From Echinometra lucunter (lineage: Eukaryota > Echinodermata > Echinoidea > Camarodonta > Echinometridae), in the NCBI GenBank assembly GCA_029962745.1, contig CM057162.1, forward strand, positions 18,927,802 through 18,991,801: DNA of 64,000 bases. Reading direction: 5' to 3'. A model generated the notes under the pieces. The model searched no databases, had not been told where the DNA came from, and saw only the letters and a program-made list of their open reading frames with translations. Positions 22,754-36,214 of this stretch are shown here, piece after piece. The stretch's first letter is position 1. Every line of letters starts with the position of its first letter. The position numbers and the translations under genes are program-made.

Positions 22754-22812
22754 GGGGGGGGGGGGGGGGGGGGTGGGGGCAAACTGCCCCCCCCCCCCCC
22801 CCCCCCCCCCCC
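22754..22812. repeat. poly-G/poly-C hairpin
   Basis: Twenty G, a T, five G, a short CAAACT-type loop, then 26 C: effectively a perfect inverted repeat. Smaller inverted CCCCCCGAATCCCCCC sequence precedes it. It is followed by AGGATCGACGCCTCTG, suggesting the centre or edge of the dispersed poly-G element family. The second block has a shorter version at about 33573-33616, showing that its length is unstable or mis-sequenced. Confidence 0.75.
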
Positions 22813-25430
22813 AGGATCGACGCCTCTGATACATATCGATTATTCTCCCTAACGCAAATATGATACGACTGCAGTACCTACGATATGACAAGATTTCTTC
22901 TGGCTTCCACAGAAAATGTAAAACCAGGTTAACAAATCCCTCATTTGACAAAAATATTGTTCAAGTTTCATGAACTCTCCCTGACAATGTTATTAGATCT
23001 CGGGCCGAGTGGCTCTGCACTGGCTCTGTGCAGGTATAACATTATAGCATTGAATTTGTTTTGCCTGCATTTTCTACTAGGGCCTACTAGGCTCAAAAAC
23101 CATAATTTTCATGGACTTGTTAAGACTCGACCCATTGGCAGTGATGCCACGATGCGTGCTTGCCGTGAATGGGTATGAGCCTTCTACGACTTATATTTCT
23201 GTGAGTTCAGTCAGTATCACCTTTCGATTCACACAGGGCTACATACAGAAATAGAAATTATTTAAGAAATGTATGAATATGATGATAATAATTATGTATG
23301 CTCATGCCTAGTGATAAAAAGGTCAGAATTCCTTATCTTTTTTTTTCTTATCAATCATCCATAAAATTAATGTTTGACAATGTTTTTTACTTAAATCATG
23401 TGTTTGTTCAATAATCATCATAGCTCTAAGTTTGTGCATTCATCTCTTAACAAGATTGAAGTTGCACAGGAAACTTCAAAAAAAAAAGTTGAAAACCACT
23501 TGAGATCAGTCGGCTGGTACCAGTTGATTCCAGTAGTGTCATAAACTTGGGAAGTGACACAACTAACATGACTTAGGCAAGTAAAGCATATCACATTAGA
23601 ACCTCAACTTACAACATTGGAGTCTACATGAGTAATGCATTGCACCCCAACAAAAATACCTGTACATGTATTTATACCTGCGGGGGGGGGGGGGTAATCA
23701 GATTTGTAACAGAAGCCTACATACCCGTACCCATTTTTAAGGGTCATTTTGGCAGAAAAGTATACCCAGTATGTATCAGTGATTTGTATTTCAGTTGTGT
23801 ACTTACTTTAGCAACATTATAGGCGAGAATATCAATTCTTAACAATAAAGTTACTTAAGTTTAAAAAGGGGCATGTTTAGGAATTTTCCCTGCACAAAAC
23901 CATGCCACATCCCCCATGTTCGGGGATTTCTTGCAAAAAAAAAAAGCCGAACCCCATATATAGGCTGCACAACCCCTGTATACCATATTTAGGCCAGTTC
24001 CAACTACACCCCCCCCCCAGTACACCCCCAGTATTCATAATTATAGTACATGTTCATTTCACACAGTGAAGACACAGAAAATTTAGAATTGTAATGACTT
24101 CTTGGCAGGCTGAGTTAATCATCACTCTGGTATATGGTATCACATTTTGATAGGCTCGACAAAAATCGACATGACAGTTGCAACACTTCATTGATCATGA
24201 TGTCAATTCAGGATAAAGTTTTGCAGTGGAATTGGCATCCTACCAAAAATATGAGATGTCCTTAATCATGACATTCAAATGTGACTGAGAACAAGATTTT
24301 TTTGTAAAGACAATATAACTCTATTGGGTCCCAGTGAAAATGAAATGAGCACACCCGACATCAAATATTACTAGTACAATAAATAATACAGAACTGTACA
24401 ATAAGTAATACAGAAATATCCCATTGCAATATAATCTTTGAAAAATGGGCAAAAACAAGGGCAAGTTGAGAAACTCCCCCTAAACTTGAATTCTATTTCA
24501 GTGGTAATTATCTTTTCAATACATGCAATGCAGTAAAAATATTTTTAAGAAAGAAAAAAAAAACAAAAAAAAAGGTGGAAAAGGAATTTGTGCAATAGCA
24601 TGCACGTCTTTAAAAAATACAAGAAAATGCCTGCCCAGTAGGATCAAAGCTTTTTCTCTGCTTTCCTCTACAAAGTGGTAGGAATTAAACTTGAATACTG
24701 GCTGGCGTAAAAAAATCTCCTCTCATGTTCCCTGGGAATTCCTTCAGAAGAATGATGTCCTCTTGAAAATCTAGAATTGGAAAGAAAGAAAAAAAAATCC
24801 ATTTGACAGGTCATAGCCTACTTCGTAATAGTAAATACCAGTAGGTCCAAACTAATTTCTTATCTAAGAGTTACAATCAATTTCCTGAAAAAATTGCAAT
24901 ATTGTATACTTATCGAACTGTCATGTAATAATCTTTTGACACAAAAGTAAGATCAAGGAAATTTGGAAATTCAAACAAAATGAAAAAGAGAAGTACGAGG
25001 TAAAAAGTTACACACAGTGTAGACTATACACCATTGAGTCTTAACTAGATACAATTTCATTATGAATAATTGTCAGACAAAAGCACAAGTTGCAAATACC
25101 AAATTAAAAAAAGCTTAGTATGATTTAACAGCAAGCTTTAAGTTAATCTAGGCTTTCTAGGTAGGATTTAAGAACATACACAAATGTTTGTCCCATTAAA
25201 ATAAAACATCAAAACGAACAGATGGGACTGCAAGTACAAATACAGGCTACCCAGAACACCGTCATTGACAGTCTCTTTACACCCTAATAATATTTCAAGA
25301 CTGCATTTAATAAAATCCACAACCTGTAGAAGCCTTCCCATCCCTTCTCTTAACGACTGGTAGAGTTATATGCCGTAAAAACAACACCGAGCTTAGAAGC
25401 AGTAGTAAAAATTCAGAAATTCTAGCCGGT
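22813..25430. other. non-coding stretch, no gene recognised
   Basis: No protein motif found on either strand. One minus-strand segment at about 24660-24765 has a TTCTAG acceptor-like edge and a short open frame (FQEDIILLKEFPGNMRG). The same segment is kept in the second block (about 35450-35570), but I could not attach it to a start codon in a consistent splice phase. Confidence 0.4.
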
Positions 25431-25560
25431 CGAAATACAGAGAGCGGACGTAAACCAGAGGACTAACCAAGATGGCGGATATCACGTGATCCCGTACGAA
25501 CGCTGGCTATGTTTCGGGCCCGCATGAGCTTTCTACGTCTTCTATTTCTGTGGGCTACAT
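25430..25560. promoter_or_regulatory. promoter-like spot: YY1-type site plus E-box
   Basis: CAAGATGGCGG (25468-25478) matches the YY1 consensus typical of sites just downstream of transcription starts. Five bases further, CACGTG sits in the palindrome TCACGTGA (25482-25489). The local sequence is richer in CpG than its surroundings. A strong plus-strand donor-like CGAGGTAAGTA lies at about 25914-25924. On the minus strand a donor-like CTACAGGTTAGT exists in the second block (36105-36116) but is disrupted in this copy. Direction of any transcript is undecided. Confidence 0.35.
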
Positions 25561-26441
25561 TGGTATGCTGAGCTGAGCAAATTTATGTGAGATGCTGCCC
25601 TCTATAGTCGAAGATTGAAATCACTAAAATAATCAACAAATTCATATAAAATATTTGCTCTTTACACCAAATATTCAATTTGGAAGCGATAAGCGCCTCG
25701 AAACTAAAAACCAACCAAACCAACCTAGGGATAATAAAATATCCTTATGTCCATTCCCTTCCTCCAACTGGATGTATTGTAGCCTATCAGTTAGTTAGGC
25801 CTAAACTAAATTATCTTGATCAGCTCTTGCTCCTCATGCAGTCCAAAAAATTCATTGGTAGAGCATACTTTCCTATTGTCAACAATTTGCATGCTAACAG
25901 CACGTCTGTTGTGCGAGGTAAGTATAACCACATGTGAGTGGCATCACCCTTCAATCAATCCAGTGGTTAAGAGCAATACACAGTCTTGCACATGTGGGAC
26001 TAGCTTAAATCTGAATTAACGAATCTTGAACACTACCAAAAAGGTACACAATAACATGCAACAAAAACAAAAGAGTGCTATTATGTCAACTGTTCCTCAT
26101 GATCACAATATGAACCCTTACATGATCACTGGGTTATCGATAAAGAGGTAAACAAAAACGTATTTCCTTACAATTACACACAGGAGAGCGGAGGGCCATT
26201 TCTTCCACTTCAACGCTATTGGTTCACAACAAAACTGCAAATGAAAAAAAGAAAATTTAAGACTTAAAGGTAGTAGCACACATTTGCAAATGGCACCGAA
26301 TCTGCACAAAAGTTTTACTTTAGATTACTTTAGGCTACAGAAAACACTCGTAAAGTTTTAGATCCCACTACATTCCCGTTTAGGACTGAGGAAGGAACAT
26401 TCAACACAAATTTTCTTTCATTTCTTTGTTTGTACTGTTTT

Positions 26442-26939
26442 TTAAGACGTCTTCCAGGTGACGCTTTAAGAGTAAACTATTCATTTTTCACTATTCTTTG
26501 GAATATTGTAGTAAATTTGATAACATCGATAGTTTACATATTTAAAATTGAAATTGCCTATTTCTCTTCGAATCTGAAAACAATGCTGAGCAATTGTGGT
26601 CGTATCACTCACTGTACAATAAGAAAAAAGTGCAGTTTTGCACTCCAAATGCAGCAATAGCAGCACCTTCTGGAGTGCAAAATTGCACTTTTAAGGCGTC
26701 TTCCCGGGTGACGCTTAAGAGTAAAACTATTCATTTTCACTTATTCTTTGGAATATTGTAGTAAATTTGATAACATGATAGTTTTTACATATTTAAAATT
26801 GAAATTGCCTTTTCTCTTCGAATTCTGAAACAATGCGAGAACAATGGGTCGTATCACTCACTGTACAATAAGAAAAAAAAGTGCAGTTTTGCACTCCAAA
26901 TGCAGCAAGAGCAGCACCTTCTGGAGTGCAAAATTGCAC
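26442..26939. repeat. two tandem ~249-bp units ending in GTGCAAAATTGCAC palindromes
   Basis: TTAAGACGTCTTCC starts the first unit and TTAAGGCGTCTTCC the second at 26691. Both run through GACGCTT(T)AAGAGTAAA, TCTTTGGAATATTGTAGTAA, CGTATCACTCACTGTACAAT and CTTCTGGAGTGCAAAATTGC. The same pair is present in the second block, with the units about 263 bases apart. Confidence 0.8.
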
Positions 26940-27200
26940 CCTACATGAAAAAAGGTGCATAGATCTATGCACTCTTTGTACTTGTTTACACCAGGAAATG
27001 TCCATCTGCACCCTTGAAGGAGCAATATGCACCTTAAAGTGTACCAGAAAATTTCATCCAAAAGGGGGGGAATTTGCACTGTCCCCTTAAGGGTACATGA
27101 TAATACCTCTGCACCCTAAGGGTGCAAAATGTAGCTCACTTCACCCTTGACATGCTTAATGGTGCTAATACTTCTTTGGGTGCAAAGATACACCCATAAA
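26940..27200. repeat. cluster of GCACC...GGTGC short palindromes
   Basis: Repeated short inverted motifs such as AGGTGCATAGATCTATGCAC, TGCACCCTTGAAGGAGCA and GCACCCTAAGGGTGCAAAAT. Related cluster at 54294-54490 in the intron of peptide gene B. Confidence 0.65.
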
Positions 27201-27207
27201 GGAGCAT

Positions 27208-27350
27208 CTGGGGAGCTTTCATGAAAAGTTTTGTCAGTGATTTTCACTGGCAACTGTTATTAGCTACTGAAAAATCCACACATCTGATTGGCTGAGAGCA
27301 AATTAGTCAGTGAAAATCACCGACAAGGCTCTTCATGAAACGCTCCCCAG
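27208..27350. mobile_element. palindromic MITE (CTGGGGAGC...GCTCCCCAG)
   Basis: The left CTGGGGAGCTTTCATGAAAA and the right TTCATGAAACGCTCCCCAG are terminal inverted repeats. Inner arms GTCAGTGATTTTCACTG and CAGTGAAAATCACCGAC also pair. The middle contains CTGATTGGCTGAGAGCAAAT. Other copies lie at 38005-38148 (second block) and 60695-60838. Confidence 0.85.
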
Positions 27351-27508
27351 GTGTTACATTTGAATGGTGCAAAATTGCATGAACCGCCCTTTTTTTTTCT
27401 TCTAGTCTTCTAGCCGTTCATGAGGGTGGTCATTTTGAATACGTTTGCTCACTGAAACGAAAATGAACAGAATCCCAGACACTGGTTTCACACATCTCTA
27501 GGGCAGGG

Positions 27509-27547
27509 GGGGGGGGAGGGGGGGGGGGTGGGGGGGGGGGGGGGTCA
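27509..27547 (+). repeat. interrupted poly-G tract
   Basis: G runs broken by single A or T. The second block has a longer and differently interrupted version (about 38302-38362), one of the few sizeable differences between the two copies. Confidence 0.75.
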
Positions 27548-28569
27548 GGGGGAGGTTGGTGGTCCGGGAGGTGGGGTGTGCCGTTGAAGCCATCCATACC
27601 GTATCCATTTTTAAGGGTCATTATTAGGGACTGTGCAACTCGGGTGTGTAGGTAGCGGCAACTAAATGAGCGCGCATATCATTCCGAATAATAAGTGACC
27701 CATGAAGTGGGGGCATGTGTCAATTATGCTATCACTGGTTCCTCTATTCACCATTTCCCCCCTCCGGTTTTCGAACTTGTGAGCCCCTTAATTTAAAGCA
27801 GTCTAAATCAGTTCGTTTTACCATGGTACGCAATGTGTAGCAATTTTGCAGTTTGTCGCTCAAAATGGTTTTGATACCCTAAAATCTGACAATTTTGTTT
27901 CATGGAAACTGACCAATATGACTTTTAAACTTTGACCCACTTTATAGCCCACATTAATCAATTTGACTTGATTACTATAACGTGATACATAATTAAGAAA
28001 AGAAAGCCTCAGACGTACAGTAGCAGTCCATTACCATTATCATATCTTATTAAACAGCTAGTTATAACTATTACTCTTTTCCAATTGACCGGAAGGGCAT
28101 GTGGCCTTGCAGTTTGGATACACGGCTATAAAAATACAATGTAAGTAAAAACAAGGCCCGGGATTATTGATATTATTGTTGTTGTTGGTGGTGGTGTGCT
28201 ATATTCGTTATTATTCATACTTGTTATCACTGATAAGATCAAAATAATAAATTAATTCAATGGTTGGGGTTTATCCTCGTAGGCGGTTAAGGGATATGAA
28301 TGAAATTGGCTACCAGTGGAGTGGAATCAACCGCGAGGCCACAATTTTACTGCTTTTTGCTGATGGTTATGAATCATTTCTACTTGATCGCGTGACCTCC
28401 TGGAGGTCTTGGCGTTGCGTCACCAATCTCATCGTTGCATGTCCCCCTCCCTAGCTTTAACAATAACATCGTCCCGAAAACCGCTAAGTTATATCAATTT
28501 TACTCTCGGGCAATTTCACAAAGACAAACATGGATTTTTTTTTTTTTTTGTAATTTTATTCTGAACGAA

Positions 28570-28695
28570 ATTAGTCACACCTCCCCTAAATCAAATGCAT
28601 CCAGGGCGGCGCGCTACAGGGTGGAGGTAGGGGCGACCGCCCTTGATGATTTTGAAGTAACCAAAAAGGAAAAAAGGAGGAGAAAAAAAACCCCA
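28570..28695. mobile_element. GGGGCGGCGC-family element fragment
   Basis: Contains CCAGGGCGGCGC, CTACAGGGTGG, GGGGCGACCGCCC and GATTTTGAAGTAACCAAAAA followed by an A/G-rich stretch, matching part of the family at 12370-12595 and 42717-42956. Same fragment in the second block at about 39420-39510. Confidence 0.55.
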
Positions 28696-29170
28696 TGAAA
28701 ACAAACGTCCAGAATATTACGCAATCCTTTCAAATACACGGAACTTCACGATTATAACGCGCTAGCTGGCACACTTTTTGTTTTCATCTGAATTTTCAAA
28801 TGTGGATTGAAATGTTTAAAATCTCGGTGGTGGGGGGAGAGACCAACCATTCACACACATAAGCTATAACCGGCCAGATTCAAATGCGCTCCAGATGTTT
28901 CGCCTGTGTCAAGTAAACCTTGTGAAATTAATTATCTTTCTTTATGATGAGTCACCCTTTGTTGATATCAACAGGGGGAGTTGTAATATTTGTGGCAAAG
29001 TCGGCAAGAGCGAATCAAATTGAAGAATCTTGAGTTCGGTTCCCACTGACGCCTGGATCCTATAATCCCCCCCCCCCCGCAATATAATTAACCGACTTTA
29101 ATGTAGTCCAGGGGCCTGTCTTATAAAGAGTTGCGATTGAGTCAAATCGATCTCAACTTTGAGGTGGAGG

Positions 29171-29670
29171 NNNNNNNNNNNNNNNNNNNNNNNNNNNNNN
29201 NNNNNNNNNNNNNNNNNNNNNNNNNNNNNNNNNNNNNNNNNNNNNNNNNNNNNNNNNNNNNNNNNNNNNNNNNNNNNNNNNNNNNNNNNNNNNNNNNNNN
29301 NNNNNNNNNNNNNNNNNNNNNNNNNNNNNNNNNNNNNNNNNNNNNNNNNNNNNNNNNNNNNNNNNNNNNNNNNNNNNNNNNNNNNNNNNNNNNNNNNNNN
29401 NNNNNNNNNNNNNNNNNNNNNNNNNNNNNNNNNNNNNNNNNNNNNNNNNNNNNNNNNNNNNNNNNNNNNNNNNNNNNNNNNNNNNNNNNNNNNNNNNNNN
29501 NNNNNNNNNNNNNNNNNNNNNNNNNNNNNNNNNNNNNNNNNNNNNNNNNNNNNNNNNNNNNNNNNNNNNNNNNNNNNNNNNNNNNNNNNNNNNNNNNNNN
29601 NNNNNNNNNNNNNNNNNNNNNNNNNNNNNNNNNNNNNNNNNNNNNNNNNNNNNNNNNNNNNNNNNNNNNN
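29171..29670. other. assembly gap, exactly 500 N
   Basis: A run of 500 undetermined bases, a conventional placeholder for unknown length. It sits exactly between the two copies of the 10.3 kb block. Open frames spanning it are meaningless. Confidence 1.
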
Positions 29671-32600
29671 AAATCGGACGATCTGTTCAAGAGTTATGAA
29701 CTTTGAAAGTTTAAGTTAAACCTTATTATAGGGATCCTTAATTGGCAACTTTGCAAGCATCTGTGATGTCATCGTGGACAACTCTCCATTCATTCTTTAC
29801 ACAATTCAACATTTTCTTTATTTTCAAGAGAAATAAAATTCTTTTGATTTATTGTTTGAGTATGATATGGCTATATCAATTCTGCAAGCATATTGGGAAG
29901 AATTATGTTGATTCCTGACGTGAAATTTCATATGAATCATTTTTTGAAAAATTATGTACAAAATGAACGGAGAATTGTCCACGATGACATCACAGATGCT
30001 GGCACAGTTGCCAACTCAAGGATCCTCATAACAGAGATTTATTGAAACTTTCAAAATTCATAACTCTTGAACAGATTGTCCGATTTTGCTCAAACTTTCA
30101 CTGTTTACTCTTCTTGGTCATCGTTATTCACTAAGTGCACACTGATGCTTGGGTTGCATTATCATTAACACGGGAAAAATAAAGTGAGGTACTACTCCGA
30201 AAAAATCAACTCGAAGGCAACATTCAACAGCACGGTCATCACTTAGAAATGTGCGGACTTACAAAGGCTTATTACGTATCCGAATATGATTTGTATGGGC
30301 CAGTAACAAGAAGAGGCTTTGAAATTGGACTCTCGGAGGTGATTTGTCGGAAAGTAGTTTTATCCGTGTTCAGGTATTGTTATTATGGATGGTGAGAATC
30401 ATGATCTTCGTTAATTCGATTTCGTTATTGTAATTATTATCCTCCTCCTCCTTCTTCTCTACTATACTACTTATTTTTGTACTTCTTTTATCTTTAGTAT
30501 GGGGTTGGGTTGGGAGTATCATTCAAATTATTTGTATCGTCATAAGCATTGCCATCAAAATTATTATTATCTTCATCATCAGTAGTAGTAGCAACAGCAG
30601 CAGGAGTAATAGTAGTAGTGGTAGCAGAAGTAGTAGTGTTGTTATGACAGTCGCTTAGGTTTATGTTATGGCTTTCATCTTTCGTCTTCATTAATTGTCC
30701 TTGAGTAGTGAATGTTTATGACTGCGTCTTAACGGGGGGGGGGGGGGGGGGGGGGGGGGGGGATTTATTGTCCACGGATGTAATGTATATACATGTAGTG
30801 AACAAATGAGTTGTCTCGTGTTGGATTTCTGGCACTGTAAAACAAAATTTTCTGAGTTTATTTAATAAACTCCAATAGCAGGGAATGGCTTGCCCTACTG
30901 TTGGGCGCCATTTTGTTTTTCAAAATGACACGTTACTATTGCACAAGATTGTATATTTATTTCTACAAATGATTTCAAATTACTTGTACATAAACAATCA
31001 CGTATATTTATAAGCATAATGATGATCTTTACAATATTTTAATGTTTGTTTCAAGAGCTGGTTTTGTTTCTAAATAAATTTCATGATGTACCGCTCTAAC
31101 TCCGAATTCTAAAAGTTTGTCTGCTTGTCTTAATTTTACTCTTCTCCCTCCTTCTCTTGCTTCTTCTTGATCTCCCTCTCCTTCTTCATCCTTTTATTCT
31201 TCTTCTTTTTTCTTTTCTATTTCATTTCGATGGTATTTACCTTGAAGGCGGAAGTCGAGGTTCAAGTAAACTAGAATGATAACTATGGTGCTTAATACCA
31301 TTAACCCCCACCCCAATGAGTGTGCTAAATTTCCAGTGCATTGCTCGAAAAATGAGGAAGTAGTTCAATCCGCAATATTTCCTCGATTTATTGGCATAAT
31401 ATGTCCGTTACCATGGCAACGGAGTTTCCGAACACATTACCAAAACTATGTATTAGCACATCTTCATCCCAAAACAAATGTGCATGCCCAATTTCATGGG
31501 CATTGCTCAAAAACTGAGGAAGTAGTTCGATCATCAAGATTTGCAACGGACCGACCGCACGCTGATTAACGCTCCCTTCAAACTTCTTTTGGCGGCGGTA
31601 TAATTACTTCTATGAAAATCGGCCACATATACACATAAACTTTCCGTTTTGATATCACATGCGTTTTTTCATTGTTTTCCTCTGTCACCTGTCTCTCGCT
31701 TGTTCTCTTTCTCCCTTTCTTTCTTCTTCCCTTTCTTCCTTGAATGACAATTGCCTACGTCAATTAACCAAATCATGATACTTCAATTAAAAAAAACGAC
31801 TACTACTAGGTACACGATTAAAATTATCCTTTCCGATACCTTATTTGCAATTCTCTTTATCCATCCCTCTCTTGGATTCTTCAACAACCTCTCGCCCCTC
31901 TTTCTCCCCCTCTCTTTCTCTCTGTTTCTACTGAAACTATTGTGCACATCTATATCTACTTCCTATATAAAATTAATCAGCAAAACTGACTTTGCAAAAC
32001 AAATTTACCATCATTCTCCTTTTCATTTTCCAAACTAACACCATTATATGTATAATATTTCGAAAAGAAAGAAGTTATTTAGATCTCTAAAATTAACACC
32101 TTTCAGTAATGATTGTTTCTTCGACTGGGTGAGTTAATGTCTGCAGTGCAAAATATGTTACATATTAAGTTACATGTACCTTTAAAAGAGAAATCAATCC
32201 AGACATCCGTGTGTTTTAGTGAATGAAGATAACAAGAAAGAGTAAACAGTGAAAGTTTGATCGAAATCGGATCATCTGTTCAGAGTTATGAATTTTGAAA
32301 GTTTAAGTAAATCCCTAGTATGAGGATCCTTGAGTTGGCAACTTTGCCAGCATCTGTGATGTCGTGGACAACTCTCCATTCATTTTGTGCATAATTAAAA
32401 AAAAAATTGATTTATGTGAAATTTTAAGTCGGGAATCAACATAATTCTTTGCAGAAATGCTTGCAGAATCGATGCATCTATGTCATATTCAAACAGCAAA
32501 TCATTTTTTTTTTCAATTTTTCTTGAAAATGAAGAAAATGTTAAAACCAAAACCCTCAAGTCAAGTAGTTTTTAAATCAAAGCCAAGATGGAATTAAACA

Positions 32601-32805
32601 AACTGGCGAAATTTGGAACGAAATCAGACATGGAATAAAAAAGTTATGGCTTATGAAAATGTCTATATGACATTTTTTGACACTACCATAATAGCTATTG
32701 ATTTGAGGACAACATTTAATATGTTTTGTGCATACATAACCAAACATTTTCACTTTGATTTGCACATTTTCTTAAGCCCAACTCAGAGGTAGCAAATGTT
32801 TTCTC

Positions 32806-33143
32806 TAGTGCTTAACCGATATTCGCATCGGAGATCGGTGACTGCCGATTCTTGGCCGCATCGGCTAACATCGGAATCGGAGAATGTTTTGATGGTGAGG
32901 CCGATGCGGCACCGATGCAAGCAACAGATGTTAGGCGGTTACAATCGCACTTAGATCCTATGTTGTTCTGCATTACGGGCGTAGCAGACGGGAATAAATT
33001 TTTGTTATTGTATTACTCATATCTACTTTAGCCGCGCTCTGCGCTGCATCGGTATCGGAATCGGAATCGGAATCGGGCCGATGCGGATGTAAAAACATCG
33101 GGGATCATATCGGCAGCAAAAATTCCATATTGGTTAAGCCCTA
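32806..33143. mobile_element. hAT-type MITE, second assembly copy
   Basis: Also 338 bases, with the same GTTTTCTC duplications at 32798-32805 and 33144-33151. It is the same insertion as 21989-22326, as expected if the two blocks are one locus. Confidence 0.85.
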
Positions 33144-36100
33144 GTTTTCTCCATGTCAACGACCGATCCCGGCAAAATTATATGGATTTTCAACCCCATT
33201 GCTGCCCTAATATTATGATATTTTTGAATCTCGCTGCTATAATAAGCTACTTGCTGCCCGAAATCATCTGGTATCTAGCTTTTAACGCGAGAGTAGCGAG
33301 CGAGCTAACGAAAAATATGTCCTTTCATTAGAATAGTAATTATCATTGGCATTGGTTAAGATGCTTAAATGCGAGCGAGCGAAGTGAGCGAACGCTTCCC
33401 AACCAGTGTCCCCTTTACTTTCTTTTTCCTTGTTTTCCGCTTTCTTTTCACTTCCTTCTTTTCATTTTCTTCCTTTTCGCGTTCTTTTTTCTTTTTCCTT
33501 CTTTTTGTTCGGAAATTAATGGGGGGCAAAATGATATCTTTGTCCCCCCCGAATCCCCCCGAAATTTTCTTGGGGGGGGGGGGGGGGGGGCAACTGCCCC
33601 CCCCCCCCCCCCCCCCAGGATCGACGCCTCTGATACATATCGATTATTCTCCCTAACGCAAATATGATACGACTGCAGTACCTACGATATGACAAGATTT
33701 CTTCTGGCTTCCACAGAAAATGTAAAACCAGGTTAACAAATCCCTCATTTGACAAAAATATTGTTCAAGTTTCATGAACTCTCCTGACAATGTTATTAGA
33801 TCTCGGGCCGAGTGGCTCTGCACTGGCTCTGTGCAGGTATAACATTATAGCATTGAATTTGTTTTGCCTGCATTTTCTACTAGGGCCTACTAGGCTCAAA
33901 AACCATAATTTTCATGGGACTTGTTAAGACTCGACCCATTGGCAGTGATGCCACGATGCGTGCTTGCCGTGAATGGGTATGAGCCTTCTACGACTTATAT
34001 TTCTGTGAGTTCAGTCAGTATCACCTTTCGATTCACACAGGGCTACATCACAGAAATAGAAATTATTTAAGAAATGTATGAATATGATGATAATAATTAT
34101 GTATGCTCATGCCTAGTGATAAAAAGGTCAGAATTCCTTATCTTTTTTTTTCTTATCAATCATCCATAAAATTAATGTTTGACAATGTTTTTTACTTAAA
34201 TCATGTGTTTGTTCAATAATCATCATAGCTCTAAGTTTGTGCATTCATCTCTTAACAAGATTGAAGTTGCACAGGAAACTTCAAAAAAAAAAGTTGAAAA
34301 CCACTTGAGATCAGTCGGCTGGTACCAGTTGATTCCAGTAGTGTCATAAACTTGGGAAGTGACACAACTAACATGACTTAGGCAAGTAAAGCATATCACA
34401 TTAGAACCTCAACTTACAACATTGGAGTCTACATGAGTAATGCATTGCACACCCAACAAAATACCTGTACATGTATTTATACCTGCGGGGGGGGGGGGTA
34501 ATCAGATTTGTAACAGAAGCCTCCATACCCGTACCCATTTTTAAGGGTCATTTTGGCAGAAAAGTATACCCAGTATTTATCAGTGATTTGTATTTCAGTT
34601 GTGTACTTACATTTAGCAACATTATAGGCGAGAATATCAATTCTTAACAATAAAGTTACTTAAGTTTTAAAAAGGGGCATGTTTAGGAATTTTCCTGCAC
34701 AAAACCATGCCACATCCCCCATGTTCGGGGATTTCTTGCAAAAAAAGCGACCCATTAGAGCTGCACACCCCTGTATACCATATTAGGCCAGTTCCAACTA
34801 CCCCCCCCCCCCAGTATTCATAATTATGTACATTGTTCATGTCACACAGTGAGACACAGAAAATTAGAATTGTAATGACTTCTTGGCAGCTGAGTAATCA
34901 TCACTCTGGTATATGGTATCACATTTTGATAGGCTCGACAATGAAATCGACATGACAGTTGCAACACTTCATTGATCATGATGTCAATTCAGGATAAAGT
35001 TTTGCAGTGGAATTGGCATCCTACCAAAAATATGAGATGTCCTTAATCATGACATTCAAATGTGACTGAGAACAAGATTTTTTTTGTAAAGACAATATAA
35101 CTCTATTGGGTCACAGTGAAAATGAAATGAGCACACCCGACATCAAATATTACTAGTACAATAAATAATACAGAACTGTACAATAAGTAATACAGAAATA
35201 TCCCATTGCAATATAATCTTTGAAAAATGGGCAAAAACAAGGGCAAGTTGAGAAACTCCCCCTAAACTTGAATTCTATTTCAGTGTCTAATTATCTTTTC
35301 AATACATGCAATGCAGTAAAAATATTTTTAAGAAAGAAAAAAAAAAACAAAAAAAAAAAAGGTGGAAAAGGAATTTGTGCAATAGCATGCACGTCTTTAA
35401 AAAATACAAGAAAATGCCTGCCCAGTAGGATCAAAGCTTTTCTCTGCTTTCCTCTACAAAGTGGTAGGAATATAAACTTGAATACTGGCTGGGCGTAAAA
35501 AAATCTCCTCTCATGTTCCCTGGGAATTCCTTCAGAAGAATGATGTCCTCTTGAAAATCTAGAATTGGAAAGAAAGAAAAAAAAATCCATTTTGACAGGT
35601 CATAGCCTACTTCGTAATAGTAAATACCGTAGGTCAAACTAATTTCTTATCTAAGAGTTACAATCAATTTCCTGAAAAAATTGCAATATTGTATAACTTA
35701 TCGAACTGTCATGTAAATAATCTTTTTGACAAAAAGTAGATTCAAGGAAATTTGGAAATTCAAACAAAAATGAAAAAGAGAAGTAAGAGTAAAAAGTTAC
35801 ACAGTGTAGACTATACACCATTGAGTCTTAACTAGATACAATTTCATTATGAATAATTGTCAGACAAAAGCACAAGTTGCAAATACCAAATTAAAAAAAA
35901 GCTTAGTATGATTTAACAGCAAGCTTTAAGTTAATCTAGGCTTTCTAGGTAGGATTTAGAACATACACAAATGTTGTCCCATTAAAATAAAACATCAAAA
36001 CGAACAGATGGGACTGCAAGTACAAATACAGGCTACCCAGAACACCGTCATTGACAGTCTCTTTACACCCTAATAATATTTCAAGACTGCATTTAATAAA

Positions 36101-36214
36101 ATCCACTAACCTGTAGAAGCCTTCCCATCCCTTCTCTTAACGACTGGTAGAGTTATATGCCGTAAAAACAACACAGAGCTTAGAAAGCAGTAAAAAATTC
36201 AAGAAATTCTAGCC

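Larger units (their letters stand above)
18864..29170. repeat. 10.3-kb block, first copy (left contig end)
   Basis: Base-for-base similar to 29671-39993 in the same orientation, with scattered substitutions and mainly small or homopolymer-length indels. The offset drifts only from 10807 to 10823 along the block. The first copy stops at a run of N just inside a SINE, and the second begins immediately after that run. The simplest reading is an unmerged overlap of two contigs, possibly two haplotypes, rather than a real tandem duplication. No confident gene lies inside. It holds the elements listed separately. Confidence 0.9.

Noticed and set aside
24660..24768. Coding exon FQEDIILLKEFPGNMRG on the minus strand
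   Set aside because: No upstream exon in a compatible phase with an ATG; the closest candidate exon gives a stop after 14 residues or has no start codon.
25800..25920. Short plus-strand exon ending at CGAG/GTAAGTA
   Set aside because: The donor is strong, but no acceptor or recognisable peptide supports a coding exon, so it is only mentioned with the promoter-like spot.
29131..29719. Long open frames of about 180-190 codons
   Set aside because: They run through 500 undetermined bases and have no information.
19673..30691. Identical 65-codon minus-strand frames in both blocks (Asn/Thr-rich), at first sight a conserved gene
   Set aside because: The identity reflects the contig overlap and the frame comes from a triplet-repeat tract.
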